Below are positions 10,554 through 22,313 of a stretch of DNA of 64,000 nucleotides, piece by piece. The stretch is taken from positions 62,001-126,000 of the forward strand of contig CAKJVC010000042.1 of the NCBI GenBank assembly GCA_918026815.1, read 5' to 3'. Origin of the DNA: Chalara sp. BL73. Taxonomy: Eukaryota; Ascomycota; Leotiomycetes; Helotiales. A model generated the notes under the pieces. The model saw only the letters and a list, made by a program, of their open reading frames with translations. It had not been told where the DNA came from and made no database searches. Each line of letters starts with the position of its first letter. Within the stretch, counting starts at the first letter, position 1. Made by a program: the position numbers and the translations under genes.

Positions 10554-11510
10554 CTAGAGTCGCCAATCACATCCTTCACTCAAAACCAAAGCCAGCTTCT
10601 CTAACCAGCGTTTATCAACCTCATCAAAGCCACCTTTCAACGCACAGTCGATGTCAATAATCGCGACTGTTTTCCCATCCTTGAGAACCGGGATCACGAT
10701 TTCGCTTTGGCTTTCTGAGTCGCAGGCTATGTGACCTGGGAATTTTTCTACCTGTTGAATTTTTAGATGGCATTGGTCTGCGCAGAACAAATCGGGCGAT
10801 CCAAAAGACAGCGGGAGAAGGAGTAGACCCGAAATAGAACAAGATGAACCACAGGAAAGGGGCACGAGACATACATCAGGGACCAATTGCGTAGTCTTGT
10901 CCTTCGCAGCAGCACCGCACACACCTCTTCCAAATGCTATTGTCTGGCAGGCGACTTTTCCTTGGAATGGTCCGAGAATGAGCTGGGTCTCTTTCGATGG
11001 GTCTAGGACGTAGAAACCTGTTTCCTATCAGCTGCTGATATCTGCTTCTCGGAGCATGGACAAAGGAAACTGTGAACATCAAGAAACACCAGCAAAGACC
11101 TACCGGCCCAATTCACCTCCGAGCTTGGGGAAGGGAGCGATTTATATGCGTGCCATAACAAACTCGCAGCATTGGCTAGGTTGCTACGTGAGCATTTCGA
11201 ATTAGCCGACGAACTTAGGGGTAGATCATGTGATCCACTAAAGAAGTAGCGATTTCCTACCAGACCTGCGGTGATGTTAGGGAGAAGGAACCTTGAAGAA
11301 AAAATACACGAAACCCCTTAAAGATAAAGTCATGTAATTACCCAGTTTCTTTGACCTTCGAAAAGCGCTGTTGCGCCTGAGACGACCTGCTCGTAAGCTT
11401 CCTCTTTCGTAACTCCTGCAGCGAAGTTTGAGGAGTCGGCGTGGACCTGGACTATGTTAGGTTTGGTCTGAAAGACGTGATAGAGTTAGAGTTGTGAGTC
11501 TGCTTACCAT
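10554..11510 (-). CDS. Free methionine-(R)-sulfoxide reductase, second copy
   Basis: Model: complement of 10554-10751, 10875-11017, 11104-11183, 11261-11265, 11342-11467 and 11508-11510. It appears identical to the copy at 3224-4180, including the ATG-only first exon and the 5-base microexon at 11261-11265. If the duplication is real, both copies should encode the same 184-residue enzyme. The upstream region is also duplicated in full. Confidence 0.85.
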
Positions 11511-11910
11511 TGTTCAATATGTCGTGATTGCGTATGGGCTGCGCAAGATATGAAGTTGATAGGTTGATCAGGTGAGAGGCGCCAGTGATATCTAGTTCGC
11601 GTGCCTGTCCAATTCCTACTTATATCTGCCCTTAATCAAGATTAACAATGCAAGCTTTTAGTCACAAAGCTATCCCTATCTTGTCTAGGAAGCGCTCAAG
11701 CGTGTGCTTTGGCATTAATAAGCAGTCTCTCAGTTCATGATTGAAAATTAAAAATTTCTGGTAAGTCGCCATGTCACGGGAAAATCGGGGCTTCGGATAA
11801 GCCCCTGAGCTAAGTTTAATACTTGTGATGCCTTCTTTACTCACTAATTCGAATGCACACAAAAATTGCTGCTTGCCGATCATTCACTGATCAACCTGAA
11901 AGGGATACAT

Positions 11911-13295
11911 TCAAAACTTCTTCCGCTTTTGGGTCTTCTCCACACCATCCAACAAACCCTCCTCAACAGGGACACCCAGGCTCGTTGCTCCTCTTGCCTT
12001 TAGTCCTCCCAATCTCCGTCCTGCTGTCTCCTTTGATGTTTTTGCTCCACCTCCTCTTGCAGCAACACATTTTCAGCTTCATCATCCAGCATAGTTCCCT
12101 CAATGCTTAAGAATCCTCGCTCCCTGTCATGACTCGTCTCGATCTCGCGAACCCTAAACTTAATTTGCCCGTTGATCTTGGTTCCATCACCATCTACCCA
12201 ATATCCGACCCCGTTCTCCGCATATGTCTCACCCATGTCATCTACATCTTCACCGCCCTCGTCTTCAATGCCAATCCATTTCCAGTCTTCGGGCAATCGC
12301 TTGCGCTCAATACTCGCGTTGAATAAATTCCAGCACACAACTCCCAAGTGGCCTTCATTTTGTAGGTTAATATATCCCTCTAGCCAAACTCCTTTCTCGG
12401 GCTTGAAAAGAAGGAAGTCAGCAGTGACCCATGTCCAGCTCACCGCATATTCGTTGATATTATGAAGAAGAGTACTGTGTCCGTCGTTCTCGAATGGTTC
12501 TTCTCCATATCTCGGATTTGAGTAGGCAAGGATGACTCCGCGGAGAGGTGGGTAGTAGGTGAGAATTAGAGGAGAGATGTGCTCGGCGCATAAACCTTCA
12601 AGCGGATATTTCTGCGACACCGGGGCCAAAGGTAAGTACAGTGATGAAGTTTGTGTGTGAAAGGGCGAGTTGTCTTCTTCGGCGGGTTGCACGAGTTGTA
12701 AGGACTTTTGTTTCTTTGACTTCGACTTCTTAGAGCCGATCCGCGGTACTGGGGAAGATGTTTTCGACCTATCTGGTAGGTCTCTGTGTTTCTTAGCCCT
12801 AGGCGTTACATCTGCCATTTCAATATCCATCAGCTCAACTAATGTGTCCTTGTTCTTCTTCGACTTCGATTTCTTCTTGGGCTTTGGAATCTCCTCCACA
12901 TCTGAAATATGCTCTTTTGCCACCTTTTGTTTCGATTTTAGTCTTTGACGCTCTCGTTCTTCTTCCGAGTCCAGTATTTCCGTTTTCTCAAACTTAGGGC
13001 TTTTAGACTTCGATGTTCTTCTCATGATGGGCGATTCTTTTCGAGATGACAGTTGTGCAATTGGAGAAACAGACCTTCGGTCCCTGGCTTCTTGGTGAAC
13101 ATTTGCGGTTATGGCCTCTTGCGATGCTTGTATAGACAGTTCTGATTTATGCTTTTTAGACTTCTTCGTCTGTTCATCGCTGTTCTCTCGTTTCCTCTTT
13201 TTTTCGCCGTGCTCTGAACGATGTCTCTTTGAAGATTTGGATTTGTGTTTATCTAATTCTGGTGCCTGTGATTGCGAGGCCATTGCGACAGACAT
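11911..13295 (-). pseudogene. RPA43 second copy with 3'-terminal frameshift
   Basis: Same as the intact gene at 4581-5966 except for a T run of five (12039-12043) where copy 1 has six. The frame shifts after EEVEQK, and translation ends at 12000 with a short unrelated tail, giving 431 residues instead of 461. The Rpb7-N-like and OB-fold regions are complete, and only the last 42 residues are replaced by about a dozen. The product might still fold, so 'pseudogene' is a cautious label; a one-base sequencing error is an equally good explanation. Confidence 0.75.
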
Positions 13296-13629
13296 AATTA
13301 ACGTGAATCAATAGCCCATGTCGAGGATGTGCAAAATGATCAATTGCAAGTCAACGGAAGCAAATTAAAAAAAAGTATGATGCGGGCGCTAGCGGAGTAT
13401 ATGTGGCTAGGTAGATCTCTGGGTCCCGCTTTGTGGCTTGAATTCCTGACACGCGATTTCTCGACAGACCGCGGCGGATAATTATAACACATTTCATTTT
13501 CATCGCAAGTTTGTCATTTTTATACTTATATAATAAGTCTACGACATCCTCGCCTCATACATTCAGTTCAACCTGATCTCGCGATGCTGATAAAGGAACC
13601 ATTCTCTTGAATATTACAAACTTGTCACA
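13296..13629. promoter_or_regulatory. Bidirectional promoter region, second copy
   Basis: Copy of 5967-6300 between the divergent starts of RPA43 copy 2 and J-protein copy 2; no differences seen. Confidence 0.55.
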
Positions 13630-14759
13630 ATGTCGAGCCAAATATTATCTCTAGCAGGATGGACCTTCCTACCAAATGTACGTCCCTGCACAAGTGCTTA
13701 TACAAACTCGGCCAAAATTGCTAACCATGACAGATGGTAACTGGGTGGGTTCAGAGCCTTTACTATGGAATTATAATTCGAGCAGGAGATCCAAAACCAC
13801 AACCAGGTTCCCCGCGATGGATTGCGCATCGACGGCGCATCCATATCATAGTCGTGAGCGCATATCTCCTATACACAATCTATGAAGCAGACTGGGAGAT
13901 CAGAAGAGAGTCAGACTTCTATCAAGATTTGGGGGCATCACATACTTCGACCGATCGCGAAATCAAATCTCTATTTCGCAGGCTCGCTGCGAAGCACCAT
14001 CCAGATAAAGTGCAAGGTTCTGTTTCTGGGGACGGGTATTTCGTACATCTCAAGCAAGCACAAGATACGCTTCTCGATCCTGCAAAACGTTTCGCATATG
14101 AGCGTTTTGGGCCCACGATACTAGAATGGCAACGCTGTTCTAGTGTTCGCGACTACCTAATTCAAGGACTTCAATCTATCATCCCATATTACTTGGTTGC
14201 GGCATTCTTTATGTATATACTCAGCATATTCGGATATCTCGAATGGGGCAAATACTGGCGCTGGTTGACGATGATCTGCCTCTGCGTTTTTGAGTTGCAT
14301 ACGATCTCCAGACCTCAGTTCCCACAATTTACCTCTAAGCTACTTAATCCAATTCTCACAGCATTCACCACACATCCGCCATATCTCCCTTTTCAGCTCA
14401 TCCAATTATTCAGAAAAATGAGCTTAACCCTTTATATTGCCTTTTCCCAGATTGGGCCGCTTCTTGAGCCTCCTACACCAACGAAGCGCTCCTCAGATCC
14501 AGAGGTGCAGCTAAGAGACAACCTGAATCGATTGGAAGCGAATACGAAACTGGCAGAAGCGGAAGCAGCGAGGCTGATGGGCATAGAGATGGGACCGTTT
14601 ATGGGCGATAAGGAAGCCTTAGATGGCCTACAGAGTAAAATAGGGCGTTGGTTAGTACAGAATACTGTAAGGAATGATCCTATGGTCCGGGACGCAATCG
14701 GGAGAAGTATGCAGAAACGGAGGGTGGATGCACCCGCTGGGGCAAAAGGGAATAGGTAG
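13630..14759 (+). CDS. Membrane-anchored J-domain protein, second copy
   Basis: Model: 13630-13677 and 13734-14759, 357 residues, apparently identical to the gene at 6301-7430, with the intron, HPD motif and membrane segments unchanged. Its promoter region is duplicated too. Confidence 0.85.
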
Positions 14760-15022
14760 AACGTGTATAGACATATAAAAATATTTCATTCTCATTGTTC
14801 AACTATCTCACAGACGTGCTTTCGTCTCATATCATGAATATTCTTATCAAGGGCTGGGTCATTTCCGCTTTCGAGTCACCTTCACCCAACATCCTGATTT
14901 GGAAAGCTCAAGCGCCTTGATCTTATAAGCTTGGGACCTTGAAAGACCCAGCCCTATTCTATCTCCCATATTCATACCTTTTGTATACAGTAGCCGGTCG
15001 CGATCTATACAAAGCATCCGCT

Positions 15023-15989
15023 TTACACATCCTCCAAGCCTGCCGCAATTCGGAATCTCGGCATCTCTCCGTTCCAATTCTCCGGCCAGAACTCTCTCAT
15101 GCCCTCCAACTCCGTCTTCCAAATCTCGGCCGTCCTTATCCTCCACTCCTCTGGCAACATTTTGCCATTCTTTGCCTTCTTCCCGTAAATCCCTTTATCC
15201 AGGATAAGAACCAACTCCTCCAATTTACCAAAGCATACCACTTTCTTAGATACCCAATTTGCATTCACGCCTATGGTCTTCCAATACTGAAATCTCTCTC
15301 TGGTCCACCATTTATATGGTGGCATACTGATCGTTGCTCTCACTGCGAATTTTCTGAGATTAGGCATTTCTTTTGAAAGGACGGCGATGAGTTGATGGAT
15401 TTCTTGCACGGACGAGGAAGAGGCGATATTCATTTTAACCATCAAGACGTCGTGAGCGGGGGAGGCAAAAATACCTGTGCGATAAGGGGGAGTCATACTG
15501 GCGAGGAGTTTTCTCACCTCTGAGGCTAGGAGGCGGCTGATAATTTCTGGCTAGTTTGAGCCCAAATTCGCCTTTAAAAGGTAGGCCGCGGGTTGTATAT
15601 TCATCTCTCAGGTAGGATTTGTAGAACGGGCGAGTGGCCGCGTAACTCTCGCGACATGCTAGAAAGGTTGCCGGTGGTGGGACAAAGTGAGGTGAGGAGG
15701 GAGGGAGGTAGGAGCATTCGCAATTGCCTTCATCACAGATCAGGATGGACATGGTATAAAAATAAAAATAAGACCCAACACCTTCGGCCTCGTGCCTCAG
15801 ACGCTCTAGCACAGGCTCTTCGGTATTGGCCTCCGAGAAGCTGAGGGAGTTTTCAGCAAGCCATTCCGAAATTTGATACTCCCAATGACTGAATTGGCTG
15901 AGGTGCAATGGGATAATGCGCTGTTGGGCCGCGAGCTTCCAAATATAGTCTCTGAGCTCGAGAGGAAGCTCGGAAAATCTGGGAAACAA
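15023..15989 (-). pseudogene. 2EXR domain protein second copy, frameshifted
   Basis: Copy of the gene at 7694-8659 with five G at 15486-15490 where copy 1 has four. The frame breaks in the middle. The upstream piece keeps the 2EXR motif and ends early (184 residues, stop at 15435). The downstream piece is open from about 15517 to 15023 but lacks the native start. It is either a real disabling mutation or a homopolymer sequencing error. Confidence 0.8.
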
Positions 15990-17209
15990 GTGCTGAATTG
16001 TGTCTTTGGGGGGGGTATTGTTGGAAGGTGATTTCTATTTTGTCTCTTCCATTAGTATATCTCCAAACAATTAGCCATTGATTAAGGCTCATTTCTCGTA
16101 AAGAATGACTCAAAGCATGTAAGGTTACATAATATATATCTGTTGCGATATTCCAGACTAGTAAAACTTACAGAAGAGGAAGAGAAGAAAAATTGAACCT
16201 TAGATAAAGCACCTTCCAGCATATTCATAGTTTTCAGTGATAAATAGGCTGAAGCAGGTATTGTACTGCAGATAACCGTGAAAGACTTAGAAGAGAAGGA
16301 CAATTATATGAGAAGATGTGAATTGATATGTAGTCTGAGTTGCACAGCCCCGCAGCACAGTAGGTATGGTAAGCCCCCGCAAAGCCGCTGTTTGGAGCCA
16401 GGAATCACACCTTTCTGAGCCTCAGAATTTATTTTGACACAGGAAAGCACATTGGTCAACAGACACGGGAGCATAAGAAGGAAGAATGCTAATAAAGGTG
16501 CGCAGAATAGTCACGTGATACGATTGAGGCTCTTGAACACGGAGAATCTCAGAATACTGCGGTTTTTAGCCAAATCAGATGATTCTTAAGTGGCAGGAGC
16601 TGAAGTGTCCCTTTCATCAAGCTATGGCCTCTTTCCTCATGGTAAAATTTCGTTGTGAATCTTGCGGCAGAAAGTGAAGTGGTAGTGAAGTGATAGCAAT
16701 AGCATCACAGAAGTCGATACAGGCTCTTATGAACGTCAATTTTTCTTCCGGGCTTCCACTCAATCTTTGATGTTGAGAATAAGCACAAACTGAGACTAAA
16801 AGTTTCAGTTATTGTTTTTACTTCAGGTATTAGCCGTAGCCTTAGCCTTAGCCCTAGAGATGAATAGAAGTGGATTGGTGTTCGAAGGTGAGGCTGAAGA
16901 GCACGCTAGCTTTAAAACACTCTAGTGCGGTCTGCCTTTCCAGAAACTCTAGGATGCTCTGCTCTAAATCATATTATAAACTTGTCTGCATCCAGACAAC
17001 TGCAGTTTCCTTTCCTACATTCAAACGGAGCAACTGATACCCTTATACGACAAAAAGCCCTGCCTTGACGACGCTCTTAATGATAGAAAATCATTGCCTC
17101 TAAAGCCAAAAGGTTTTTGGGCAACGCGCCCCTGGGCTTCAATTTGCGCCACATCCCCAAATCTTCAAATCTCTTCACGCGCAACGGCTCTTCGAATTCT
17201 TAATACATA
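15990..17209. other. Intergenic: end of repeat unit and RPB2 upstream region
   Basis: 1220 bases. 15990-16534 is the second copy of the unit end. 16535-17209 is single-copy DNA preceding RPB2 and should hold its promoter and 5' leader. The last part, about 17130-17209, is C/A-rich, as often seen in fungal leaders. Apart from four TAGCCN hexamers at 16831-16854 I see nothing specific. Confidence 0.55.
16831..16854. repeat. Short hexamer repeat (TAGCCN x4)
   Basis: Four consecutive hexamers: TAGCCG, TAGCCT, TAGCCT, TAGCCC. It lies upstream of RPB2. It is too short and too degenerate to call interstitial telomeric sequence. Confidence 0.6.
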
Positions 17210-20200
17210 ATGGCAGATGTAGAATATGAGGATGGGTACGAGTATGATGGCGAGTTTGGCGACGGGGAAGACGACCTGTCCATCACAGCAGAGGACTGTT
17301 GGACGGTTATTTCGTCCTTCTTTGACTCGAAAGGCTTGGTGTCGCAGCAGCTGGACTCCTTCGACGAGTTTATGATGACAACCATGCAAGAACTGGTTGA
17401 AGAGAACTCACAGCTGACCCTTGACCAAAACAATCCACCTTCGACCGACGAGAATCCTATTGCCTTGCGAAGATATGAAATCAAGTTTGGACAAGTGTCT
17501 CTGTCGCGTCCAGCCATGACGGAAGGCGATGGAAGTACACAGGTTCTGCTACCACAAGAGGCGCGCCTGCGAAGTCTGACCTATGCCAGCCCTCTCTATG
17601 TCGATATGACCAAGAATGTATCTATCGCGGTCGAGCGCCCGGTTCCACTCAACGAATTAGATGATGAGCAGGCAGCTGAAATGCAAGCAACCGGCGAACA
17701 TCCAACAAGACTTGTTTGGGAAAATGAGAGCGGTGGGTCGTTGGATGAGAGCGATAAAGGAGAACCAGAGAAGGTGTACATCGGGAAAGTGCCCATCATG
17801 CTGAAATCTTCCTACTGCATTTTGAAGGATCTTACTGAAGATGACCTCTACTCCTGGAACGAGTGTCCGTACGATCAAGGTGGATACTTTGTCATTAATG
17901 GCAGTGAAAAGGTCCTGATTGCGCAAGAACGAAGTGCGGCAAATATTGTTCAGGTCTTTCCCAAGGCACTTCCAGCTGTTACTCCTTACATCGCCGAAAT
18001 TCGAAGCGCGCTTGAAAAGGGGTCTCGACTCATCTCTTCCTTAACGATCAAGCTTTTCTCCAAGGGTGATACCAACAGAGGCGGCTTTGGCCAGACAGTC
18101 AAGTCCACATTGCCATACATCAAAGGCGATATCCCAATCGCTATTGTTTTCCGAGCACTTGGGGTGGTGTCTGATGAGGATATCTTAAATCATATCTGCT
18201 ACGATCGAAATGACACGCAAATGTTGGAAATGCTTAAGCCGTGTATTGAGGAAGCATTCGTCATCCAAGATAGAGAGGTTGCTCTCGATTTTATCGGGAG
18301 ACGTGGAAACCAGACAAATATGACTCGGGACCAGCGTGTTAAATATGCTCGTGATATCATGCAAAAGGAATTGCTGCCTCATATTTCACAGAAAGAAGGT
18401 AGCGAGACCAGAAAAGCATTTTTCCTTGGCTACATGGTTCACAGAATGCTTCAGTGCGCTTTGGGTCGTCGGGAAACCGATGATCGAGATCATTTTGGCA
18501 AGAAACGTTTGGATCTTGCTGGCCCTCTTCTTGCAAAGCTTTTCCGTGGCCTCTTCCGACGGTTGACTACCGACGCTTACAAGTATCTGCAAAAGTGTGT
18601 GGAGCAAAACCGTGAGTTCAACCCGACTCTTGGTATCAAGTCAACAACTATCACAAATGGTCTGAAATACTCGTTGGCGACTGGTAATTGGGGCGATCAA
18701 AAGAAGGCCGCCAGCTCAACTGCTGGTGTGTCCCAGGTTCTTAACAGATACACGTTTGCCTCTACCCTTTCACATTTGCGCCGCACCAACACTCCTATTG
18801 GCCGTGATGGAAAGATTGCAAAGCCACGTCAGTTACACAATACCCATTGGGGCTTAGTTTGTCCAGCAGAGACTCCTGAGGGTCAGGCTTGTGGCCTGGT
18901 CAAAAACCTGGCGCTTATGTGCTATGTCACAGTCGGTACACCCAGCGACCCAATTGTTGAGTTTATGATTCAACGTAATATGGAAGTTCTGGAAGAATAC
19001 GAGCCTTTACGGTCTCCCAATGCTACAAAGGTGTTTGTCAACGGCGTGTGGGTTGGTGTTCATCGTGATCCTGCCCACTTGGTCAAGACTGTTCAACAAC
19101 TGCGTCGAAGCAACATGATTTCTCATGAGGTCTCTTTGATTCGAGACATCAGAGATAGAGAATTTAAGATCTTCACTGATGCAGGGAGAGTTTGTAGACC
19201 TTTGTTCGTTGTAGATAACGAAGTGGAGAGCCCTAATAGAGGCAATCTTGTGCTCACTAAGGAGCATATCAAAAGACTACAGAAAGATCAGACGTTACCT
19301 CTGAATATGGATGCAGAGCAAAAAGAAGCAACCGGATACTTCGGATTCCAAGGTTTGATTGATTCCGGTTGTATTGAATATGTCGATGGTGAAGAGGAAG
19401 AGACCATCATGGTTACAATGACTCCTGAAGACTTGGATATTGCAAGACAACAGCAGGCTGGATATGAAATTGCGCCTGATGAGGATAGCGAGACTCCGAA
19501 CAAGAGAGTTAAGGCGCCGGTGAAGTCATCGGCCACTATTTATACCCACTGCGAAATCCATCCTAGCATGATTTTGGGAATCTGTGCAAGCATCATTCCC
19601 TTCCCCGATCACAATCAGGTAAGAAAATATCATGTGTTATTGCAATTATGCTAATAACCACAGTCTCCGCGTAATACTTATCAGTCTGCCATGGGTAAGC
19701 AAGCTATGGGGGTATTTCTTACGAATTTTGATCAACGGATGGACACCATGTCCAACATTCTCTATTATCCTCAAAAGCCTCTAGGCACCACTCAGTCTAT
19801 GGAGTTCCTCAAGTTTCGAGAACTTCCCGCGGGTCAGAATGCCATCGTCGCTATTGCTTGCTACTCTGGCTACAATCAAGAAGATTCCGTTATTATGAAT
19901 CAGAGCAGTATTGATCGTGGACTTTTCCGCAGTCTGTTCTACCGTGCGTATACCGATCAGGAGAAGCGTGTCGGTATGGCGATGGTTGAGACCTTTGAGA
20001 AACCGTACAGACAGGATACTTTGAGATTGAAGCACGGTACTTATGACAAGCTTGATGACGATGGACTTGTAGCCCCGGGCGTTCGCGTCTCTGGTGAAGA
20101 CATCATTATCGGCAAGACTGCACCACTTGCTCCGGATAACGAGGAACTTGGTCAACGTACTAAATCGCACTCCAAGCGTGATGCATCAACCCCTCTGCGA

Positions 20201-21105
20201 AGTACTGAAAACGGTATCGTTGATCAAGTTCTCGTCACAACCAATGCCGAAGGACTTAGATTCGTTAAGGTCAGAATGCGTACAACCAAAATTCCTCAGA
20301 TCGGCGATAAGTTTGCTTCTCGGCACGGTCAGAAGGGAACCATCGGTATCACCTACCGCCATGAGGACATGCCATTTACTAGAGAGGGTATTGTACCTGA
20401 TCTTATTATCAACCCTCATGCTATCCCGTCTCGTATGACAATTGCACATTTGATCGAGTGTCAATTGAGTAAGGTTTCGACTCTTCGAGGTCTTGAAGGT
20501 GATGCAACACCTTTCACTGATGTAACTGTTGACTCGGTTTCGAAACTTCTTCGCGATCACGGCTACCAGAGTCGTGGATTCGAGATTATGTATCATGGTC
20601 ACACTGGTAAAAAGTTGAATGCTCAAGTCTTCCTTGGCCCAACCTACTATCAGCGACTGCGTCACATGGTCGATGATAAGATCCACGCTCGCGCTAGAGG
20701 CCCTGTTCAGATCCTGACCAGACAACCAGTGGAAGGTCGCGCTCGAGATGGCGGTCTCCGTTTCGGAGAGATGGAGCGTGATTGTATGATCTCGCACGGT
20801 GCTGCTGCGTTCCTGAAGGAAAGATTGTTCGAGGTGTCAGATGCCTTTAGAGTCCATGTCTGCGATATATGCGGTCTTATGACACCAATAGCGTAAGTCC
20901 ACCGTTCCTCGTTTTGATAGAGAATTTCCTAATTAGTTATAGTAAAATCGCAGCCAACTCGTTTGAGTGTCGACCCTGCAGAAATAAGACCAAGATCTCG
21001 CAGATCCATATTCCATATGCCGCCAAGCTTCTCTTCCAGGAGCTAGCATCGATGAATATCGCGGCACGCATGTTTACGAAACGGTCCGGTATATCGGTTC
21101 GTTGA
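17210..21105 (+). CDS. RPB2: RNA polymerase II second-largest subunit RPB2
   Basis: Model: 17210-19618, 19664-20892 and 20943-21105, 1266 residues; introns of 45 and 50 bases with GT-AG ends. RPB2 forms the active-centre cleft of Pol II with RPB1. The acidic N-terminus is followed by the protrusion and lobe domains, the fork region near [18 protein letters not shown], then the hybrid-binding block with [16 protein letters not shown], where the acidic pair at about 876-877 sits at the active site. The C-terminal zinc site is visible as CDICG (about residue 1200) and CRPC (about 1221). The last intron splits an Ala codon just after MTPIA. The length matches fungal RPB2. This single-copy gene lies 675 bases right of the duplication edge. 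Confidence 0.97.
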
Positions 21106-21740
21106 TGAAAGGATTAGGGGGCAAGATGTACATTAAGAAGAGAGAAGATGAAGATTGCGGGATGACAGCGAATTCTTTGCATAGTTGGCGGACGGCGTTC
21201 AGGAGCTACCATTGAATTTGGCCTGAAAAGGAAGTTCTGCATTCATGGTGGAGAACGTCACTCTCTTCCCTTTACCTCCTCAATGAATAGACCGAGATTG
21301 TATGGAATGAGCCATCAAAAAATATATGGGTGCATTCACGGATGCACACCTGTATGATACTTACATTTGATCACGAGGGAGATGGGAGACAAAATGGGAG
21401 ATAGTATAATCAGACCAGTGATCTAGAGATAAACGCTTTTGACTCCGCATCTTCTGTTTGCATGTAATATATCTATGAAATATATGGCATGATCGCTTTT
21501 CTCCCTGCGCCTACAATGCTTTGTTTCTCACTCATTCATGCCTCCATAATATACAATCCCTGTGTCTATACATGCAATATATGTTATACATTATCTGGCT
21601 CCACCTCCAGCACACATACATGGTCCAGAGTAGAGCTTTGCTAATCAATTCCTTAAGGGTGACGTGCTATCCCTTTTGTCGACCTTCAGCCCATTGCAGT
21701 AAGTCATCATAACAAAAAAATTTCGTATCAGATCTCAAAG
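21106..21740. other. Intergenic, convergent 3' ends of RPB2 and PET117
   Basis: 635 bases between two stop codons on opposite strands; 3' untranslated and terminator sequence expected. Nothing else seen. Confidence 0.6.
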
Positions 21741-22050
21741 TCACGATAATGACTTGCTTGGAGGAGGGCCAGTCTCGGCGGTCCCAACCCTCTGCACAGC
21801 ACGATATTCCTCCTCCAGCCTCCGCTGCATCTCAAAATCGGCCTGGCGTTCCGCTTTCAGGCGCTGTTGCTCCATGTCCCGGATTACGCCTGCGTGCATT
21901 GCCTATGCCGTTGGTTACTGTATGCATAATTCAATGGGTAAAAAAAAAACCTACTGACTTCTCGGCCTGTTGCGTATAGTGCACGAAGACGATCGTCCCA
22001 ACTGCGAATGCGGATGCGGAAAGAAGCGTGAGTTTTGCTGCTCTTGACAT
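21741..22050 (-). CDS. PET117: PET117-like cytochrome c oxidase assembly factor
   Basis: Model: complement of 21741-21902 and 21955-22050, 85 residues; the 52-base intron has GTAGGT...CATAG ends. PET117 is a small mitochondrial inner-membrane protein needed for cytochrome oxidase assembly, acting with the heme A synthase system. The start MSRAAKLTLL leads into one hydrophobic segment (about residues 9-25), followed by HYTQQAEK and then a charged helix (GVIRDMEQQRLKAERQADFE). This is the family pattern and size. The tail is Pro/Ser-rich. The gene is head-to-head with VMA10, with 263 bases between the starts. Confidence 0.85.
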
Positions 22051-22313
22051 TTTGAATGTAGATAGACTCTCTAAGCACAATTCCACGACTAACAAGATGA
22101 ATTAGCATTGATGCTAAACTTTTGATAGCCTGAGGTGATGTCTTGGCACCAGCGGCAGGGTTTGGGAGCTTCCAGGTTGGTGGAGCTCTGAGCTTCAGCG
22201 ACATCCTCACCCAATACATAACGGATTCCTAAACACCACGAACCAAGCCACCAGCGACTATCGTATATAAGTCAATTAGCCATATCGCGCAAGTTGCTCG
22301 AGAGCTAGAGAAG
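22051..22313. promoter_or_regulatory. Bidirectional promoter region, PET117 / VMA10
   Basis: 263 bases separate the divergent start codons of two small bioenergetics genes, so a shared or back-to-back promoter is inferred. No specific site could be assigned. Confidence 0.5.

Larger units (their letters stand above)
9204..16534. repeat. Tandem duplication, copy 2
   Basis: Second copy of the 7.33 kb unit, same orientation, ending at GATTGAGGCTCTT (16522-16534), after which unique sequence begins. The offset from copy 1 changes 7334, 7331, 7330, 7329, 7330 along the unit, which is explained entirely by four small indels. Gene state here: dioxygenase truncated, reductase intact, RPA43 frameshifted near its 3' end, J-protein intact, 2EXR frameshifted. 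Confidence 0.95.

Noticed and set aside
12039..12043. Programmed frameshift in RPA43 copy 2
   Set aside because: The intact copy needs no frameshift; a lost T in a homopolymer explains it.
1870..16534. Tandem repeat as a transposon or integrated element
   Set aside because: It contains ordinary housekeeping genes, no transposase, no terminal repeats and no target duplication.
16831..16854. Interstitial telomere
   Set aside because: The unit is TAGCCN, not TTAGGG/CCCTAA, and only four units exist.
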